A stretch of 64,000 bases of DNA from Streptomyces iconiensis (GCF_028657195.3 NZ_JANCPR020000013.1:124001-188000); one strand, 5' to 3'. Positions 34,827-44,498 are shown, numbered from the stretch's first letter. The notes: generated by a model from the sequence alone, not told the origin. Numbers and translations: made by a program.

Positions 34827-35809
34827 CGTGCCGTCGCCTCCGCCGTCACGGCCTTCTCCAGTTCGGCGGCGCTGGGGTAGGACTCCTGCGCTCCGGCCCG
34901 GGTGACCGTGTAGGACCCGACACGTACGGCGTACCGCACGGCCTGCTCCAGCGTGTCACCGCGGCCCAGCCGCATGGCCAGCGCGCCGGTGAAGGCGTCA
35001 CCGGCGCCCGTGGTGTCCACGGCCTCGACGCGCGGGCTGGGAACCCTGGTCATGCCGTCGGGGCCTGCCACGAGGGCGCCTTCGGCACCCAGGGTCACGA
35101 CCACGCTGCGCGGGCCGATACCGAGGAGGGCGGTCGCCCACTCCTCGGGCTCCTGGGGCTCTGCGGACGCGGCACCGTCCTGTGCGCCGCCAGGCGTGTG
35201 CCGGCCGGGGTCGTGCGCGTGCTGGTCGAGCATGCGCCGTGCCTCGTGCTCGTTGACCACCAGTGGGTCGCAGAGCGCCAGTACGTCCTCGGGCAGCGGT
35301 GCGGGAGGTGAGGGGTTGAGTACGACCCTGGCCGATGTCTCCGCCGCTGTGCGGGCTGCGGCGGCGACGGTCTCCAGCGGGATCTCCAGTTGAAGGGAGA
35401 CCACGGCGGCGGCCTCGAACAGTGGTCGTGCTCCGGCGACGTCGTCCGGTGTGAGCCGGGCGTTGGCGCCCTGTGCGACGACGATGCTGTTGTCACCGGC
35501 CGAGTCGACCGTGATGAGGGCGACGCCGGTGGGTGCGTCCTTGCCCTCCAGAAGCCCTGCGGTCTCGGCACCCGCGGTGCGCTGAGCCTGAGCGAGCAGC
35601 CGTCCGTACGCGTCGTCCCCGACGCGGGCGAGCAGTGTCGTACGGGCGCCGAGCCGGGCAGCCGCCGCTGCCTGGTTGGCTCCCTTGCCGCCCGGGTGGA
35701 TGGCCAGATCCGACCCGAGTACCGTCTCGCCCGCCGCCGGCCTGCGGTCGACTCCGACGACCAGGTCGGCGTTGGCGGACCCTACGACCAACAGGTCGTA
35801 TCCGTGCAT
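34823..35809 (-). CDS. rbsK: Ribokinase
   Basis: The 328-residue PfkB-family kinase phosphorylates D-ribose to ribose-5-phosphate. The first signature is in HPGGKGANQAAAAARLG, and the second, DTTGAGDAFTGAL, holds the catalytic Asp. About residues 195-220 are a His/Gly/Glu-rich insertion (starting DQHAHDPGRHTPGGAQDGA) longer than in standard ribokinases. It is coupled to rbsD and lies 89 bp after rbsB, a gap that contains a short strong hairpin (35842-35857). Confidence 0.95.
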   Translation of the reverse strand: MHGYDLLVVGSANADLVVGVDRRPAAGETVLGSDLAIHPGGKGANQAAAAARLGARTTLLARVGDDAYGRLLAQAQRTAGAETAGLLEGKDAPTGVALITVDSAGDNSIVVAQGANARLTPDDVAGARPLFEAAAVVSLQLEIPLETVAAAARTAAETSARVVLNPSPPAPLPEDVLALCDPLVVNEHEARRMLDQHAHDPGRHTPGGAQDGAASAEPQEPEEWATALLGIGPRSVVVTLGAEGALVAGPDGMTRVPSPRVEAVDTTGAGDAFTGALAMRLGRGDTLEQAVRYAVRVGSYTVTRAGAQESYPSAAELEKAVTAEATAR

Positions 35810-35841
35810 CCGGTGCTCCCTCTCGGCCCCTGCGGGCCTCG

Positions 35842-35857
35842 GGCCCCCGTGGGGGCC
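35842..35857. terminator. Hairpin between rbsB and rbsK
   Basis: ggccccc-gt-gggggcc lies in the rbsB-rbsK gap. In operons of this kind such a stem can partly stop transcription or protect the rbsB message, giving more binding protein than kinase. Confidence 0.5.
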
Positions 35858-35898
35858 GTTCTCAGCTGCTCAGCGTTCTGTCGGTGCCGCTGTTCCGG

Positions 35899-36837
35899 TC
35901 AGGAGAACCGGTCGGCGTTCTTCTTGGTCACGACCTTCACCGGGACCTTGATCTGCGGGTCCACGGGGTTGCCCTCGACAACGCGCATGGCGTTGCGGAC
36001 GGCCATCTTGCCCAGCTCAGCGGGCTGTTGGGCCACGGTCGAGCTGATGGAGCCCTTCTTGACCGCCTTGATGGCCTCGGGGGTGCCGTCGAAGCCGACG
36101 AGCTTGATGTCGCCGCCTGCCTTGGCACCGAGGGCCTTGGCCGCACCGAGCGCCATCTCGTCGTTCTCCGCGAAGATGCCGTCCAGGTCCGGGTGGGACT
36201 GGAGGACGTTGGTGGTCACGTCCAGGCCCTTGGCACGCTGGAAGTCGGCAGGCTGCTTGGAGACGACCTTGATGTCCGGGTAGTTCTTGAGGCCCTCGGT
36301 GAATCCCTTGGCACGCTCGCGGGACGAGGACGTGCCGACCTGCCCGCGCAGGTGGAGGATCTCGCCCTTGCCGCCGAGCTGTTCGGCCAGGCTCTTGGCG
36401 GCCATCTTGCCGCCCTCGACGTTGTCGGAGGCGACGGTGGCCTCGACCTTGGCCTTGTTGACACCGCGGTCGGCGGCGATGACCGGAATCTTCGCGTTGC
36501 CGGCGGCCTTGACGGAGGGGCCCGCCGCGTCGGAGTCAACGGGGTTGATGATGATCGACTTCACGTTCTGCGAGGTGAAGTTCTGTACCTGGTTGGCCTG
36601 CTGTGAAGCGTCTTCCTGCGCGTCCTGAACGCTGAGGCTGGCGCCCTGGGCCTTCGCCTCTGCTTCGGCACCCTTTTTCATCTGAACCATGAAGGGCTGG
36701 TTCAGCGCGGATATCGCGAAGCCGAGCTTGACGTCGTCTTTTCCGCCCGAGGAGTTGGAACCCGAACCACAGGCGGACGCGGTGAGGGCGACCGTCGTGG
36801 CCAGAATGACCGCGGACGTGCTCTTTCTCTTGCTCAT
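35899..36837 (-). CDS. rbsB: Ribose ABC transporter, substrate-binding lipoprotein
   Basis: The 312-residue protein carries a lipoprotein signal (LTASAC, Cys23) and the type I sugar-binding fold of RbsB. Typical segments are GFAISALNQPFMVQMKKG, VQNFTSQNVKSIIINPVDSD, PVIAADRGVN and IFAENDEMALGA. It would be anchored outside the membrane and deliver ribose to RbsC/RbsA. It lies 61 bp after rbsC. Confidence 0.96.
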   Translation of the reverse strand: MSKRKSTSAVILATTVALTASACGSGSNSSGGKDDVKLGFAISALNQPFMVQMKKGAEAEAKAQGASLSVQDAQEDASQQANQVQNFTSQNVKSIIINPVDSDAAGPSVKAAGNAKIPVIAADRGVNKAKVEATVASDNVEGGKMAAKSLAEQLGGKGEILHLRGQVGTSSSRERAKGFTEGLKNYPDIKVVSKQPADFQRAKGLDVTTNVLQSHPDLDGIFAENDEMALGAAKALGAKAGGDIKLVGFDGTPEAIKAVKKGSISSTVAQQPAELGKMAVRNAMRVVEGNPVDPQIKVPVKVVTKKNADRFS

Positions 36838-36898
36838 TGCTGCATTCCTTGCAGTCGGCAGATGAATGAACTACGCGTGCTCCCCCGTCGCACAAAGA

Positions 36899-37891
36899 TC
36901 ATGCGCGGCGACGCAGTGTATCGAGAAGCACGGCAAGCGCAATCACCGCCCCGATGACCACCTGCTGCCAGAAAGCGGACACGTCAAGGAGGTTGAGTCC
37001 GTTGCGCAGAACAGCGAGGATGAGTGCGCCGATCAGCGTTCCGGAAGCCTTGCCGACCCCACCGGCGAGGCTCGCGCCACCGATCACCACGGCGGCGATG
37101 GCGTCGAGTTCGTAACCGGTGGCCGCCTGCGGCTGCGCCGAGGCGAGCCGGGTGGCGAGCACGATTCCGGCGACGGCGGCGAAGGTGCCGACCAGCGCGT
37201 AGATGACGAGCTTCTGGCGCGGCACGCGAATGCCGGACAGGTGCGCGGCCTCCTCGTTCCCGCCGATCGCGTACATCGAACGGCCGCTGTAGGTGCGCTG
37301 CAGGACGACCGCGGTGATCAGGCCCATCCCGATCATGACCAGGACCGGGACCGGAAGCCACTCGCCGAGCGTCTGGCCGACCCACGACATGGACTCGGGC
37401 AGGGTGATCGGGGTGCCGTCGGAGACGACGAGACCGAGGCCGCGCGCTGCGGAGAGCATCGCCAACGTCGCGATGAACGGCGGGAGTTTGCCGTAGGAGA
37501 TCAGCAGGCCGTTGACCAGACCGCAGGCGGTGCCGGTCAGGATGGCGAGCAGGACGCCCAGGAAGACGGGCATGCCCTCGGTGGTGGTGAACCACCCCAG
37601 CATCACGGCGGAGAAGGCGGCGACCGAGCCCACGGAGAGGTCGATACCGCCGGAGACGATGGCGAAGGTGACGCCGAAGGCGAGGATCGCGGTCACGGCC
37701 GCCTGGACGCCGACGTTCAGCAGGTTCTGCGTGCTGAGGAAGTCGCCTGACATGAACGTCATCGCCACGACCATGACGACGAGCGCGCTCAGCGCCCCGT
37801 TGTCCAGCAGGATCCGGCGTACGACGGGCGGCGTCCCGTTGCCGCCCGGGCGCTTGTCCAGGCGATGACCCGGCTGCGTATCAATGGCCAC
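36899..37891 (-). CDS. rbsC: Ribose ABC transporter, permease
   Basis: The 330-residue protein is a BPD_transp_2-type permease with about ten membrane segments. It includes FAIVSGGIDLSVGSVAAFSA, NGLLISYGKLPPFIATLAM and the ATPase-contact region YAIGGNEEAAHLSGI. The GTG start at 37891 overlaps the end of rbsA by 11 nt. It pairs with RbsA and RbsB. Confidence 0.95.
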   Translation of the reverse strand: MAIDTQPGHRLDKRPGGNGTPPVVRRILLDNGALSALVVMVVAMTFMSGDFLSTQNLLNVGVQAAVTAILAFGVTFAIVSGGIDLSVGSVAAFSAVMLGWFTTTEGMPVFLGVLLAILTGTACGLVNGLLISYGKLPPFIATLAMLSAARGLGLVVSDGTPITLPESMSWVGQTLGEWLPVPVLVMIGMGLITAVVLQRTYSGRSMYAIGGNEEAAHLSGIRVPRQKLVIYALVGTFAAVAGIVLATRLASAQPQAATGYELDAIAAVVIGGASLAGGVGKASGTLIGALILAVLRNGLNLLDVSAFWQQVVIGAVIALAVLLDTLRRRA

Positions 37892-39446
37892 GGGGAGAGT
37901 CCTCCATCTCGGTTGTTCCAGGTGTGGCGCTACCGACAGCCAGTGCCATGACGGCGTCCTGGCTGGCTTCCTGCGCGGTCAGTTCGCCCGCGATCCGGCC
38001 CTGGGACATCACCAGGATCCGGTCGCTCATGCCCAGGACCTCGGGGAGGTCACTGGAGATCATCAGTACCGCGTGGCCCGAGGCCGTCAGCTCGTTGATG
38101 AGCTGGTAGATCTCGACCTTGGCTCCCACGTCGACACCGCGGGTGGGTTCGTCGAGGATCAGCACACGGCTGTTCGCGAGCAGCCACTTGCCGATCACGA
38201 CCTTCTGCTGGTTGCCGCCCGAGAGCGTGCGTACGTGCTGGTCGATCCCTGCCATCCGGACGCCGAGCCGCTCGGCGATGCGCGTGGCCTCCTTGCGCTG
38301 GCCGCCCCGGTCGACGAAGCCGCCCTTGCTCGTCTCGCGCAGGGTGACCAGGCCGAGGTTGTCGGAGACCGAGGCGTCGGGCAGCAGACCCTGGCCCTTC
38401 CTGTCCTCCGGTACCAGGCCGAGCCCCGCTGCGTGCGCGGCCCATACGTCGCCGCCCGGCAGCTTCTTGCCGCCGACCTCGACGCGTCCCGCGTCGTAGT
38501 GGTCGGCGCCGAAGACCGCGCGGACGACCTCGGTGCGGCCGGCGCCGACGAGCCCGGCGACGCCGACGACCTCACCGGCGCGTACCTCGAAGCCGATGTC
38601 GTGGAAGACACCCGACTTGCGCAGCCCTGTGACGCGCAGCAGCGGCTGCCGGCCCTTGACGGCCGCGCTCGCCTTGCCGGTGTCGCGGGGGTACTGCTGC
38701 TCGATGCTGCGGCCCACCATCAGCTTGACCATCTCGTCCTGCGGCGTCGTTGCCGGGACCTGGCCCACGCTGCGGCCGTCGCGCAGAACGGTGACGCGGT
38801 CACCGATGGCGGGGATCTCTTCGAGGTGGTGCGTGATCAGGACGATCCCGACGCCCTCGGAACGCAGTTTGCGCACGATGGCGAAGAGCCGGTTGACCTC
38901 CTCGGAGGTGAGCACGGCGGTCGGCTCGTCCATGATCAGCACACGGGTCTTGAGGCTGAGCGCCTTGGCGATCTCCACCATCTGCCGCCCGGCGATGCCG
39001 AGTTGCGAGACCGGGGTGCGCGGGGGAGCGGAGATGCCGACCCTGCCGAGCAGTACGGCGGCGTCGTCCTCCATCTTCTTGCGGTCCACGAGACCGAGGC
39101 GGCGCGGCTGGCGGCCCAGGAAGATGTTCTCCGCGATGGACAGCTGCGGTACGAGGTTGAACTCCTGGTGGATGGTGGCGATGCCGTGCTTCTCTGCGTC
39201 CTCGGCACCGGAGATACGTACCGGCCGGCCCCCGCGCAGTACCCGCCCGGCGTCCGCGCGGTAGGTACCGGAGAGCACCTTGATCAGGGTGCTCTTACCG
39301 GCTCCGTTCTCGCCCAGCAGCACATGTACTTCGCCCTCGCGCAGGTCGAAGTCGACGCCGTCGAGGGCGACCACGCCGGGGAACGTCTTGCGTATGCCCT
39401 CCGTTCGCAGCAACTCCCGTGCCGGGGGCGGGTCTGGGGTGGTCAA
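37881..39446 (-). CDS. rbsA: Ribose ABC transporter, duplicated ATPase
   Basis: The 521-residue protein has two ABC ATPase domains. The first has Walker A GENGAGKST and Walker B LIMDEPTAV; the second has GLVGAGRTE, the signature LSGGNQQKV and LILDEPTRGVD, where the weak second Walker A is normal for sugar importers of this class. The chosen start is TTG 39446: it overlaps the rbsR stop as TTGA, has GGA upstream, and no ATG or GTG lies before the conserved LRTEGIRKTFPGVVAL. It drives ribose uptake through RbsC. Confidence 0.94.
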   Translation of the reverse strand: MTTPDPPPARELLRTEGIRKTFPGVVALDGVDFDLREGEVHVLLGENGAGKSTLIKVLSGTYRADAGRVLRGGRPVRISGAEDAEKHGIATIHQEFNLVPQLSIAENIFLGRQPRRLGLVDRKKMEDDAAVLLGRVGISAPPRTPVSQLGIAGRQMVEIAKALSLKTRVLIMDEPTAVLTSEEVNRLFAIVRKLRSEGVGIVLITHHLEEIPAIGDRVTVLRDGRSVGQVPATTPQDEMVKLMVGRSIEQQYPRDTGKASAAVKGRQPLLRVTGLRKSGVFHDIGFEVRAGEVVGVAGLVGAGRTEVVRAVFGADHYDAGRVEVGGKKLPGGDVWAAHAAGLGLVPEDRKGQGLLPDASVSDNLGLVTLRETSKGGFVDRGGQRKEATRIAERLGVRMAGIDQHVRTLSGGNQQKVVIGKWLLANSRVLILDEPTRGVDVGAKVEIYQLINELTASGHAVLMISSDLPEVLGMSDRILVMSQGRIAGELTAQEASQDAVMALAVGSATPGTTEMEDSPRGH

Positions 39447-40513
39447 CGGCGGATCCTTTCGTCTTCGCCGCAGGAGCGGCGCGCTATGAGGTGAGCGGAG
39501 AGCGTGACGGAGCCGGCGCTCCATCCCCCGGAGTCCGTCGGGAGGGGCGTTCCCCCGGACGGACTCCGGGGGTGCCCCCACTCCATGAGGTCGGTCAGTG
39601 CCGCGACGGCCCGGTGGCCCAGCTCCTGGGTCGGCTGGGCGATCGCGGTGATCGGGGGGTCGGTGTGCAGGAACCACGGGATGTCGTCGAAGGCCGCCAG
39701 CGCCACGTCGCCCGGCACCCGCAGACCCATCACGCGCAGCTGCTCCATCACGCCGAGCGCCATCAGGTTGTCGGTGGCGAAGACCGCCTCCGGCGGCTCG
39801 GGGAGGGAGAAGAAGTCGCTGGCGGCCCTGCGCCCGCTCGCCGTCTGGAAGTCGCCCTGACCGATGTACGCCTCGGGCAGCGGCAGCCCGTACTCGCGCA
39901 GCGCCGAACGGAACGCGTGCACGCGCTCGTTGCTCGTGGTGCTGGCGACGGGTCCGGTGATGATGGCGAGCCTGCGCAGTCCCAGCCGGTACAGATGGGC
40001 GACCAGCTCGCGCACGGCGGCCCGGCCGTCGGCCCGTACGACGGGAACGCCCTGGCGGACGAGCCCGTCGACCCAGCGGTCGACGAAGACCATCGGGATG
40101 CCGGAGGCCGCCGCCTCGCGCAGCGCCAGCGAGTCGCCGTCGGCGGGGGAGACCAGCAGCCCGTCGATACGGCGGTCGAGCAGCGTGCGCACGTGGTGGT
40201 CCTGGAGCGTGAGCTGCTCGTCCGCGTTGCCGATGATGACGCTGTATCCCCTGCTGCGTGCCGCGTCCTCGACCGCGCGTGCCAGCTCGGTGAAGAACGG
40301 GTTCAGCACATCGCTGATCACGAGCCCGAGCGTGCGCGTCTGGTCCGTACGCAGCGAACGGGCAAGGGTGTTGGGGCGGTAGCGCAGCTCGTCGACGGCC
40401 GACAGGACACGGGTCCTGGTGTCGGCGCGTACGCCGCTGTGTCCGTTGAGGACGCGCGAGACCGTGGCCACGGAGACGCCGGCGTGTGCCGCGACGTCTT
40501 TGATGCCTGCCAT
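39443..40513 (-). CDS. rbsR: LacI-family ribose repressor
   Basis: The 356-residue repressor begins AGIKDVAAHAGVSVATVSRV (helix-turn-helix) with hinge TLARSLRTD, then the sugar-binding sensor (DVLNPFFTELARAV; FATDNLMALGVME). It is the first gene of the operon it should control. Between DLMEW and SAGSVTLSAHL there are about 17 extra residues rich in Pro, Ser and Gly, encoded by a perfect 15-bp inverted repeat (39525-39572) not expected in LacI proteins. The insertion keeps the frame and lies after the main sensor core, so function may survive. Confidence 0.94.
   Translation of the reverse strand: MAGIKDVAAHAGVSVATVSRVLNGHSGVRADTRTRVLSAVDELRYRPNTLARSLRTDQTRTLGLVISDVLNPFFTELARAVEDAARSRGYSVIIGNADEQLTLQDHHVRTLLDRRIDGLLVSPADGDSLALREAAASGIPMVFVDRWVDGLVRQGVPVVRADGRAAVRELVAHLYRLGLRRLAIITGPVASTTSNERVHAFRSALREYGLPLPEAYIGQGDFQTASGRRAASDFFSLPEPPEAVFATDNLMALGVMEQLRVMGLRVPGDVALAAFDDIPWFLHTDPPITAIAQPTQELGHRAVAALTDLMEWGHPRSPSGGTPLPTDSGGWSAGSVTLSAHLIARRSCGEDERIRR
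39525..39580. mobile_element. Palindromic element inserted in rbsR
   Basis: Arms cccccggagtccgtc (39525-39539) and gacggactccggggg (39558-39572) are perfect 15-bp inverted repeats around an 18-nt loop that itself folds (gggagggg / cccccg), followed by tgccccca. It adds about 17 codons in frame. The GGGTGCC-type tail recurs at 5571-5580 and 62808-62820, suggesting a dispersed, non-autonomous element. Confidence 0.6.
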
Positions 40514-40582
40514 TGCTGAGCCGGGTCCCCGATGGTGGAAGTGCTTGCGCGCACACGGTCGTCGACGGTCTGCCGTGGTCGC

Positions 40583-40598
40583 ATGGAAACGATTACAT
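40583..40598. promoter_or_regulatory. LacI-type operator upstream of rbsR
   Basis: atggaaacgattacat is a near-perfect 16-bp palindrome centred on CG, 70 bp before the rbsR start. It matches the general LacI/GalR pattern and is the likely RbsR site. Confidence 0.7.
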
Positions 40599-40742
40599 CG
40601 ACATGGAACGGGATGCACGCCGAGTGGCACAAGGGGCTGATGCGAGATCGTGATGATGTTCCGGGATTCAACTCGGGACACGTCGTCGGGAGTTATCCAC
40701 AGGGCTGCCGCGATGTCGGTGTGCGGGGCTACCGTCTGTGAC

Positions 40743-42989
40743 ATGACGTTCCAGCCGGCTGTGCTCGAAGGGGTCCTAGAGCGCATCACCTACTCCAATG
40801 AGGACAATGGGTACACCGTTGCCCGGGTCGACACCGGGCGCGGTGCCGAACTGCTCACCGTCGTGGGCGCGTTGCTCGGCGCCCAGGCCGGCGAGTCCCT
40901 GCGGATGGAGGGCCGCTGGGGCTCGCACCCGCAGTACGGACGCCAGTTCCATGTGGACAACTACCAAACGGTGCTGCCCGCCACCATCCAGGGAATCCGC
41001 CGCTATCTCGGCTCCGGGCTCGTCAAGGGGATCGGCCCGCGCATCGCCGACCGCATCGTCACCCACTTCGGCACCGAAACGCTGGACATCATCGAGGCGG
41101 CCCCTGCCCGACTCGCCGAGGTCCCCGGCCTCGGGCCCAAGCGCACCCGGCTGATCGCCGCCGCCTGGGAGGAGCAGAAGGCCATCAAGGAGGTCATGAT
41201 CTTCCTCCAGGGCCTCGGCGTCACCACGTCCATCGCCGTGCGGATCTACAAGAAGTACGGCGACGAGTCCCTCTCCGTCGTCAGGGACCACCCCTACCGG
41301 CTCGCAGCCGACGTATGGGGCATCGGCTTTCTGACCGCCGACCGCATCGCCCAGGCCGTCGGCATCCCGCACGACAGCCCGGAGCGGGTCAAGTCCGGCC
41401 TCCAGCACACCCTTTCGCAATCCGCCGACCAGGGGCACTGCTACGTCCCCGAGGAGCGGCTCATCTCCGAGGCCGTCAAGCTCCTCGCGGTGGACACCGG
41501 CCTCGTCATCGACTGCCTGGCCGAGCTGACGGCCGAGGAGGAGGGCGTCGTCAGCGAGACCGTTCCCGACCCCGAGGACCCGGCAGGCACCCATACGGCG
41601 GTCTATCTGGTGCCCTTCCACCGCGCGGAGATCTCCCTGTCGGCGCAGCTCCTGCGCCTGCTGCGCACCCCGGACGACCGGCTGCCCTCCTTCCAGGAGA
41701 CCGACTGGGAGCGGGCCTTCACCTGGCTGGCCGCGCGAACGGGCGCCGAGCTGGCCCCCGAGCAGCGCGAGGCCGTGCGGCTCGCGCTCACCCGCAAGGT
41801 CGCGGTGCTGACCGGAGGGCCCGGCTGCGGCAAGTCCTTCACCGTGCGCTCCGTCGTCGAGATGGCACGCGCGAAACGGGCGCGCGTGCTGCTGGCGGCG
41901 CCGACGGGCCGCGCTGCCAAGCGGCTGGCCGAGCTGACGGGCGCGGAGGCGTCCACGGTGCACAGGCTGCTCGAACTGAAGCCGGGCGGGGAGGCGGCGT
42001 ACGACAGGGAACGGCCCCTGGAGGCCGACCTCGTGGTGGTGGACGAGGCGTCCATGCTCGATCTGCTGCTCGCCAACAAGCTGGTCAAGGCCGTCCCGCC
42101 GGGCGCCCATCTGCTGCTGGTCGGCGATGTGGACCAGCTCCCCTCGGTGGGCGCCGGCGAGGTGCTGCGCGATCTGCTGGCCGAGGACGGGCCCGTGCCC
42201 GCCGTGCGGCTGCGCCACATCTTCCGGCAGGCGCAGCAGTCGGGTGTGGTGACCAACGCACACCGGATCAACTCCGGTACGCAGCCGGTCACTCAGGGGC
42301 TGAGCGACTTCTTCCTCTTCGTCGAGGACGACACGGAGGAGGCGGGCAGACTCACCGTCGACGTGGCGGCACGCCGCGTCCCGGCGAAGTTCGGGCTCGA
42401 CCCCCGGCGCGACGTACAGGTCCTCGCTCCCATGCACCGCGGCCCCGCCGGCGCGGGGACGCTCAACGGCCTGCTCCAGCAGGCCATCACGCCCGCGCGC
42501 CCCGACCTCCCGGAGAAGCGCTTCGGAGGCCGCGTCTTCCGGGTCGGCGACAAGGTCACGCAGGTGCGGAACAACTACGACAAGGGTGCCAACGGCGTCT
42601 TCAACGGCACGGTCGGCATCGTCACCTCCGTGCTCCCCGACGACCAGCGGCTGACCGTGCTGACGGAGGAGGACGAGGAGGTCGGATACGACTTCGACGA
42701 GCTGGACGAACTGGCACACGCGTATGCCGTCACCATCCACCGCTCCCAGGGCAGCGAGTATCCGGCGGTCGTGATTCCCGTCACCACGGGGGCCTGGATG
42801 ATGCTCCAGCGCAATCTGCTCTACACCGCGGTGACCCGGGCGAAGCGACTGGTGGTGCTGGTGGGGTCGCGCAGAGCACTCGGTCAGGCGGTCCGCACGG
42901 TCTCGGCGGGCCGCCGCCGCACGGCGCTGGATCACCGGCTGCGCGGGGTACTCGTCCCCTCGACGGGCGCCAACCGCCCCGGGGGGTGA
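40743..42989 (+). CDS. recD2: RecD2-type DNA helicase
   Basis: The 748-residue protein is a RecBC-independent RecD2 helicase (superfamily 1B, 5'-3'). An OB-like N-terminus is followed by tandem helix-hairpin-helix segments (VKGIGPRIADRIV, VPGLGPKRTRLI). The motor has Walker A TGGPGCGKSF, Walker B VVVDEASML and the C-terminal HRSQGSEYPAVVIP and YTAVTRAKRLV motifs. It should act in DNA repair and replication-fork maintenance. It is alone on this strand after the rbs operon. The ATG at 40743 has a weak ribosome site. Confidence 0.94.
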   Translation: MTFQPAVLEGVLERITYSNEDNGYTVARVDTGRGAELLTVVGALLGAQAGESLRMEGRWGSHPQYGRQFHVDNYQTVLPATIQGIRRYLGSGLVKGIGPRIADRIVTHFGTETLDIIEAAPARLAEVPGLGPKRTRLIAAAWEEQKAIKEVMIFLQGLGVTTSIAVRIYKKYGDESLSVVRDHPYRLAADVWGIGFLTADRIAQAVGIPHDSPERVKSGLQHTLSQSADQGHCYVPEERLISEAVKLLAVDTGLVIDCLAELTAEEEGVVSETVPDPEDPAGTHTAVYLVPFHRAEISLSAQLLRLLRTPDDRLPSFQETDWERAFTWLAARTGAELAPEQREAVRLALTRKVAVLTGGPGCGKSFTVRSVVEMARAKRARVLLAAPTGRAAKRLAELTGAEASTVHRLLELKPGGEAAYDRERPLEADLVVVDEASMLDLLLANKLVKAVPPGAHLLLVGDVDQLPSVGAGEVLRDLLAEDGPVPAVRLRHIFRQAQQSGVVTNAHRINSGTQPVTQGLSDFFLFVEDDTEEAGRLTVDVAARRVPAKFGLDPRRDVQVLAPMHRGPAGAGTLNGLLQQAITPARPDLPEKRFGGRVFRVGDKVTQVRNNYDKGANGVFNGTVGIVTSVLPDDQRLTVLTEEDEEVGYDFDELDELAHAYAVTIHRSQGSEYPAVVIPVTTGAWMMLQRNLLYTAVTRAKRLVVLVGSRRALGQAVRTVSAGRRRTALDHRLRGVLVPSTGANRPGG

Positions 42990-43151
42990 CCATGACGGCC
43001 TGGAGGGTGCAGGATATTCAAAAGAGGCGGCACTCCGTGCCACCATGGAGCCTTCTGGCTGACCCCGAGTGCACCGCACTGCGCTCAGTGGGGGAAAGTG
43101 GAGAGAGTCAGGGCACCTCGAAGAAGAGGCACTACGTCGGTGAGGGATGAC

Positions 43152-44456
43152 GTGAGCGAACACCGCGACAGCGATAACTCCGTAGTACTGCGGTACGGGG
43201 ACGGCGAGTACAGCTACCCGGTCGTCGACAGCACGGTGGGCGACCGTGGGTTCGACATCGGCAAGCTGCGAGCCGAGACCGGTCTGGTGACCCTGGACTC
43301 TGGATACGGCAACACCGCCGCGTACAAGTCCGCCATCACCTACCTCGACGGTGAGCAGGGCATCCTGCGTTACCGCGGCTATCCGATCGAGCAGCTCGCC
43401 GAGCGGGGTTCCTTCCTGGAGACCGGCTACCTGCTGATCAACGGCGAGCTGCCGACCGTCGACCAGCTGGCCTCGTTCAAGAACGAGATCACCCAGCACA
43501 CACTGCTGCACGAGGACGTCAAGCGGTTCTACGACGGCTTCCCCCGTGACGCGCACCCGATGGCGATGCTGTCGTCGGTGGTCAGCGCGCTGTCCACGTT
43601 CTACCAGGACAGCCACAACCCCTTCGACGAGGAGCAGCGGCACCTCTCGACCATAAGGCTGCTGGCCAAGCTGCCGACCATCGCCGCCTACGCCTACAAG
43701 AAGGCCATCGGCCACCCGGTCGTCTACCCCAGCAACGACCTGGGGTACGTCGAGAACTTCCTGCGGATGACGTTCTCGGTCCCGGCCGCCGAGTACGACC
43801 TGGACCCGGTCGTCGTCAACGCCCTCGACAAGCTGCTGATCCTGCACGCGGACCACGAGCAGAACTGCTCGACGTCCACGGTGCGCCTCGTCGGCTCCTC
43901 GCAGGCGAACATGTTCGCCTCGATCTCCGCGGGCATCAACGCGCTGTGGGGCCCCCTGCACGGCGGCGCCAACCAGAGCGTGCTGGAGATGCTGGAGAGC
44001 ATCCAGGCCAGCGGTGGCGACGTCGACACCTTCATCCGCAAGGTGAAGAACAAGGAAGACGGCGTGAAGCTGATGGGCTTCGGGCACCGCGTCTACAAGA
44101 ACTTCGACCCCCGGGCGAAGATCATCAAGGCGGCGGCGCACGATGTGCTCTCGGCCCTCGGCAAGAGCGACGAGCTTCTCGACATCGCGCTCCGCCTGGA
44201 AGAGCACGCGCTGTCCGACGACTACTTCGTCGAGCGCAAGCTGTACCCGAACGTGGACTTCTACACCGGTCTGATCTACCGCGCGATGGGCTTCCCGACC
44301 AGCATGTTCACGGTGCTGTTCGCGCTCGGCCGGCTGCCCGGCTGGATCGCCCAGTGGCACGAGATGATCAAGGAGCCGAACTCCCGCATCGGCCGTCCCC
44401 GGCAGATCTACACCGGCATCGTCGAGCGGGACTACGTCCCCGTCGAGGCCCGCTGA
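43152..44456 (+). CDS. gltA: Citrate synthase
   Basis: The 434-residue enzyme condenses oxaloacetate and acetyl-CoA. It has the hexameric type II layout: a small N-terminal beta domain (VVLRYGDGEYSYPVVDS), LHADHEQNCSTSTVR, GPLHGGANQ and MGFGHRVYKNFDPRAK, which together supply the catalytic His and Asp residues. GTG 43152 is preferred because GAGGGA lies just upstream; GTG 43140 is possible. A strong terminator follows at 44499-44532. In S. coelicolor the equivalent is named citA. Confidence 0.95.
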   Translation: MSEHRDSDNSVVLRYGDGEYSYPVVDSTVGDRGFDIGKLRAETGLVTLDSGYGNTAAYKSAITYLDGEQGILRYRGYPIEQLAERGSFLETGYLLINGELPTVDQLASFKNEITQHTLLHEDVKRFYDGFPRDAHPMAMLSSVVSALSTFYQDSHNPFDEEQRHLSTIRLLAKLPTIAAYAYKKAIGHPVVYPSNDLGYVENFLRMTFSVPAAEYDLDPVVVNALDKLLILHADHEQNCSTSTVRLVGSSQANMFASISAGINALWGPLHGGANQSVLEMLESIQASGGDVDTFIRKVKNKEDGVKLMGFGHRVYKNFDPRAKIIKAAAHDVLSALGKSDELLDIALRLEEHALSDDYFVERKLYPNVDFYTGLIYRAMGFPTSMFTVLFALGRLPGWIAQWHEMIKEPNSRIGRPRQIYTGIVERDYVPVEAR

Positions 44457-44498
44457 AGACGGTTGAGCCTCCGCGCGTTCCACGCGCACAGAGCTGAC

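Noticed and set aside
40776..44489. Leftward open frame of about 1240 codons
   Set aside because: It crosses recD2 and citrate synthase on the opposite strand and even their intergenic gap; a typical codon-bias artefact.
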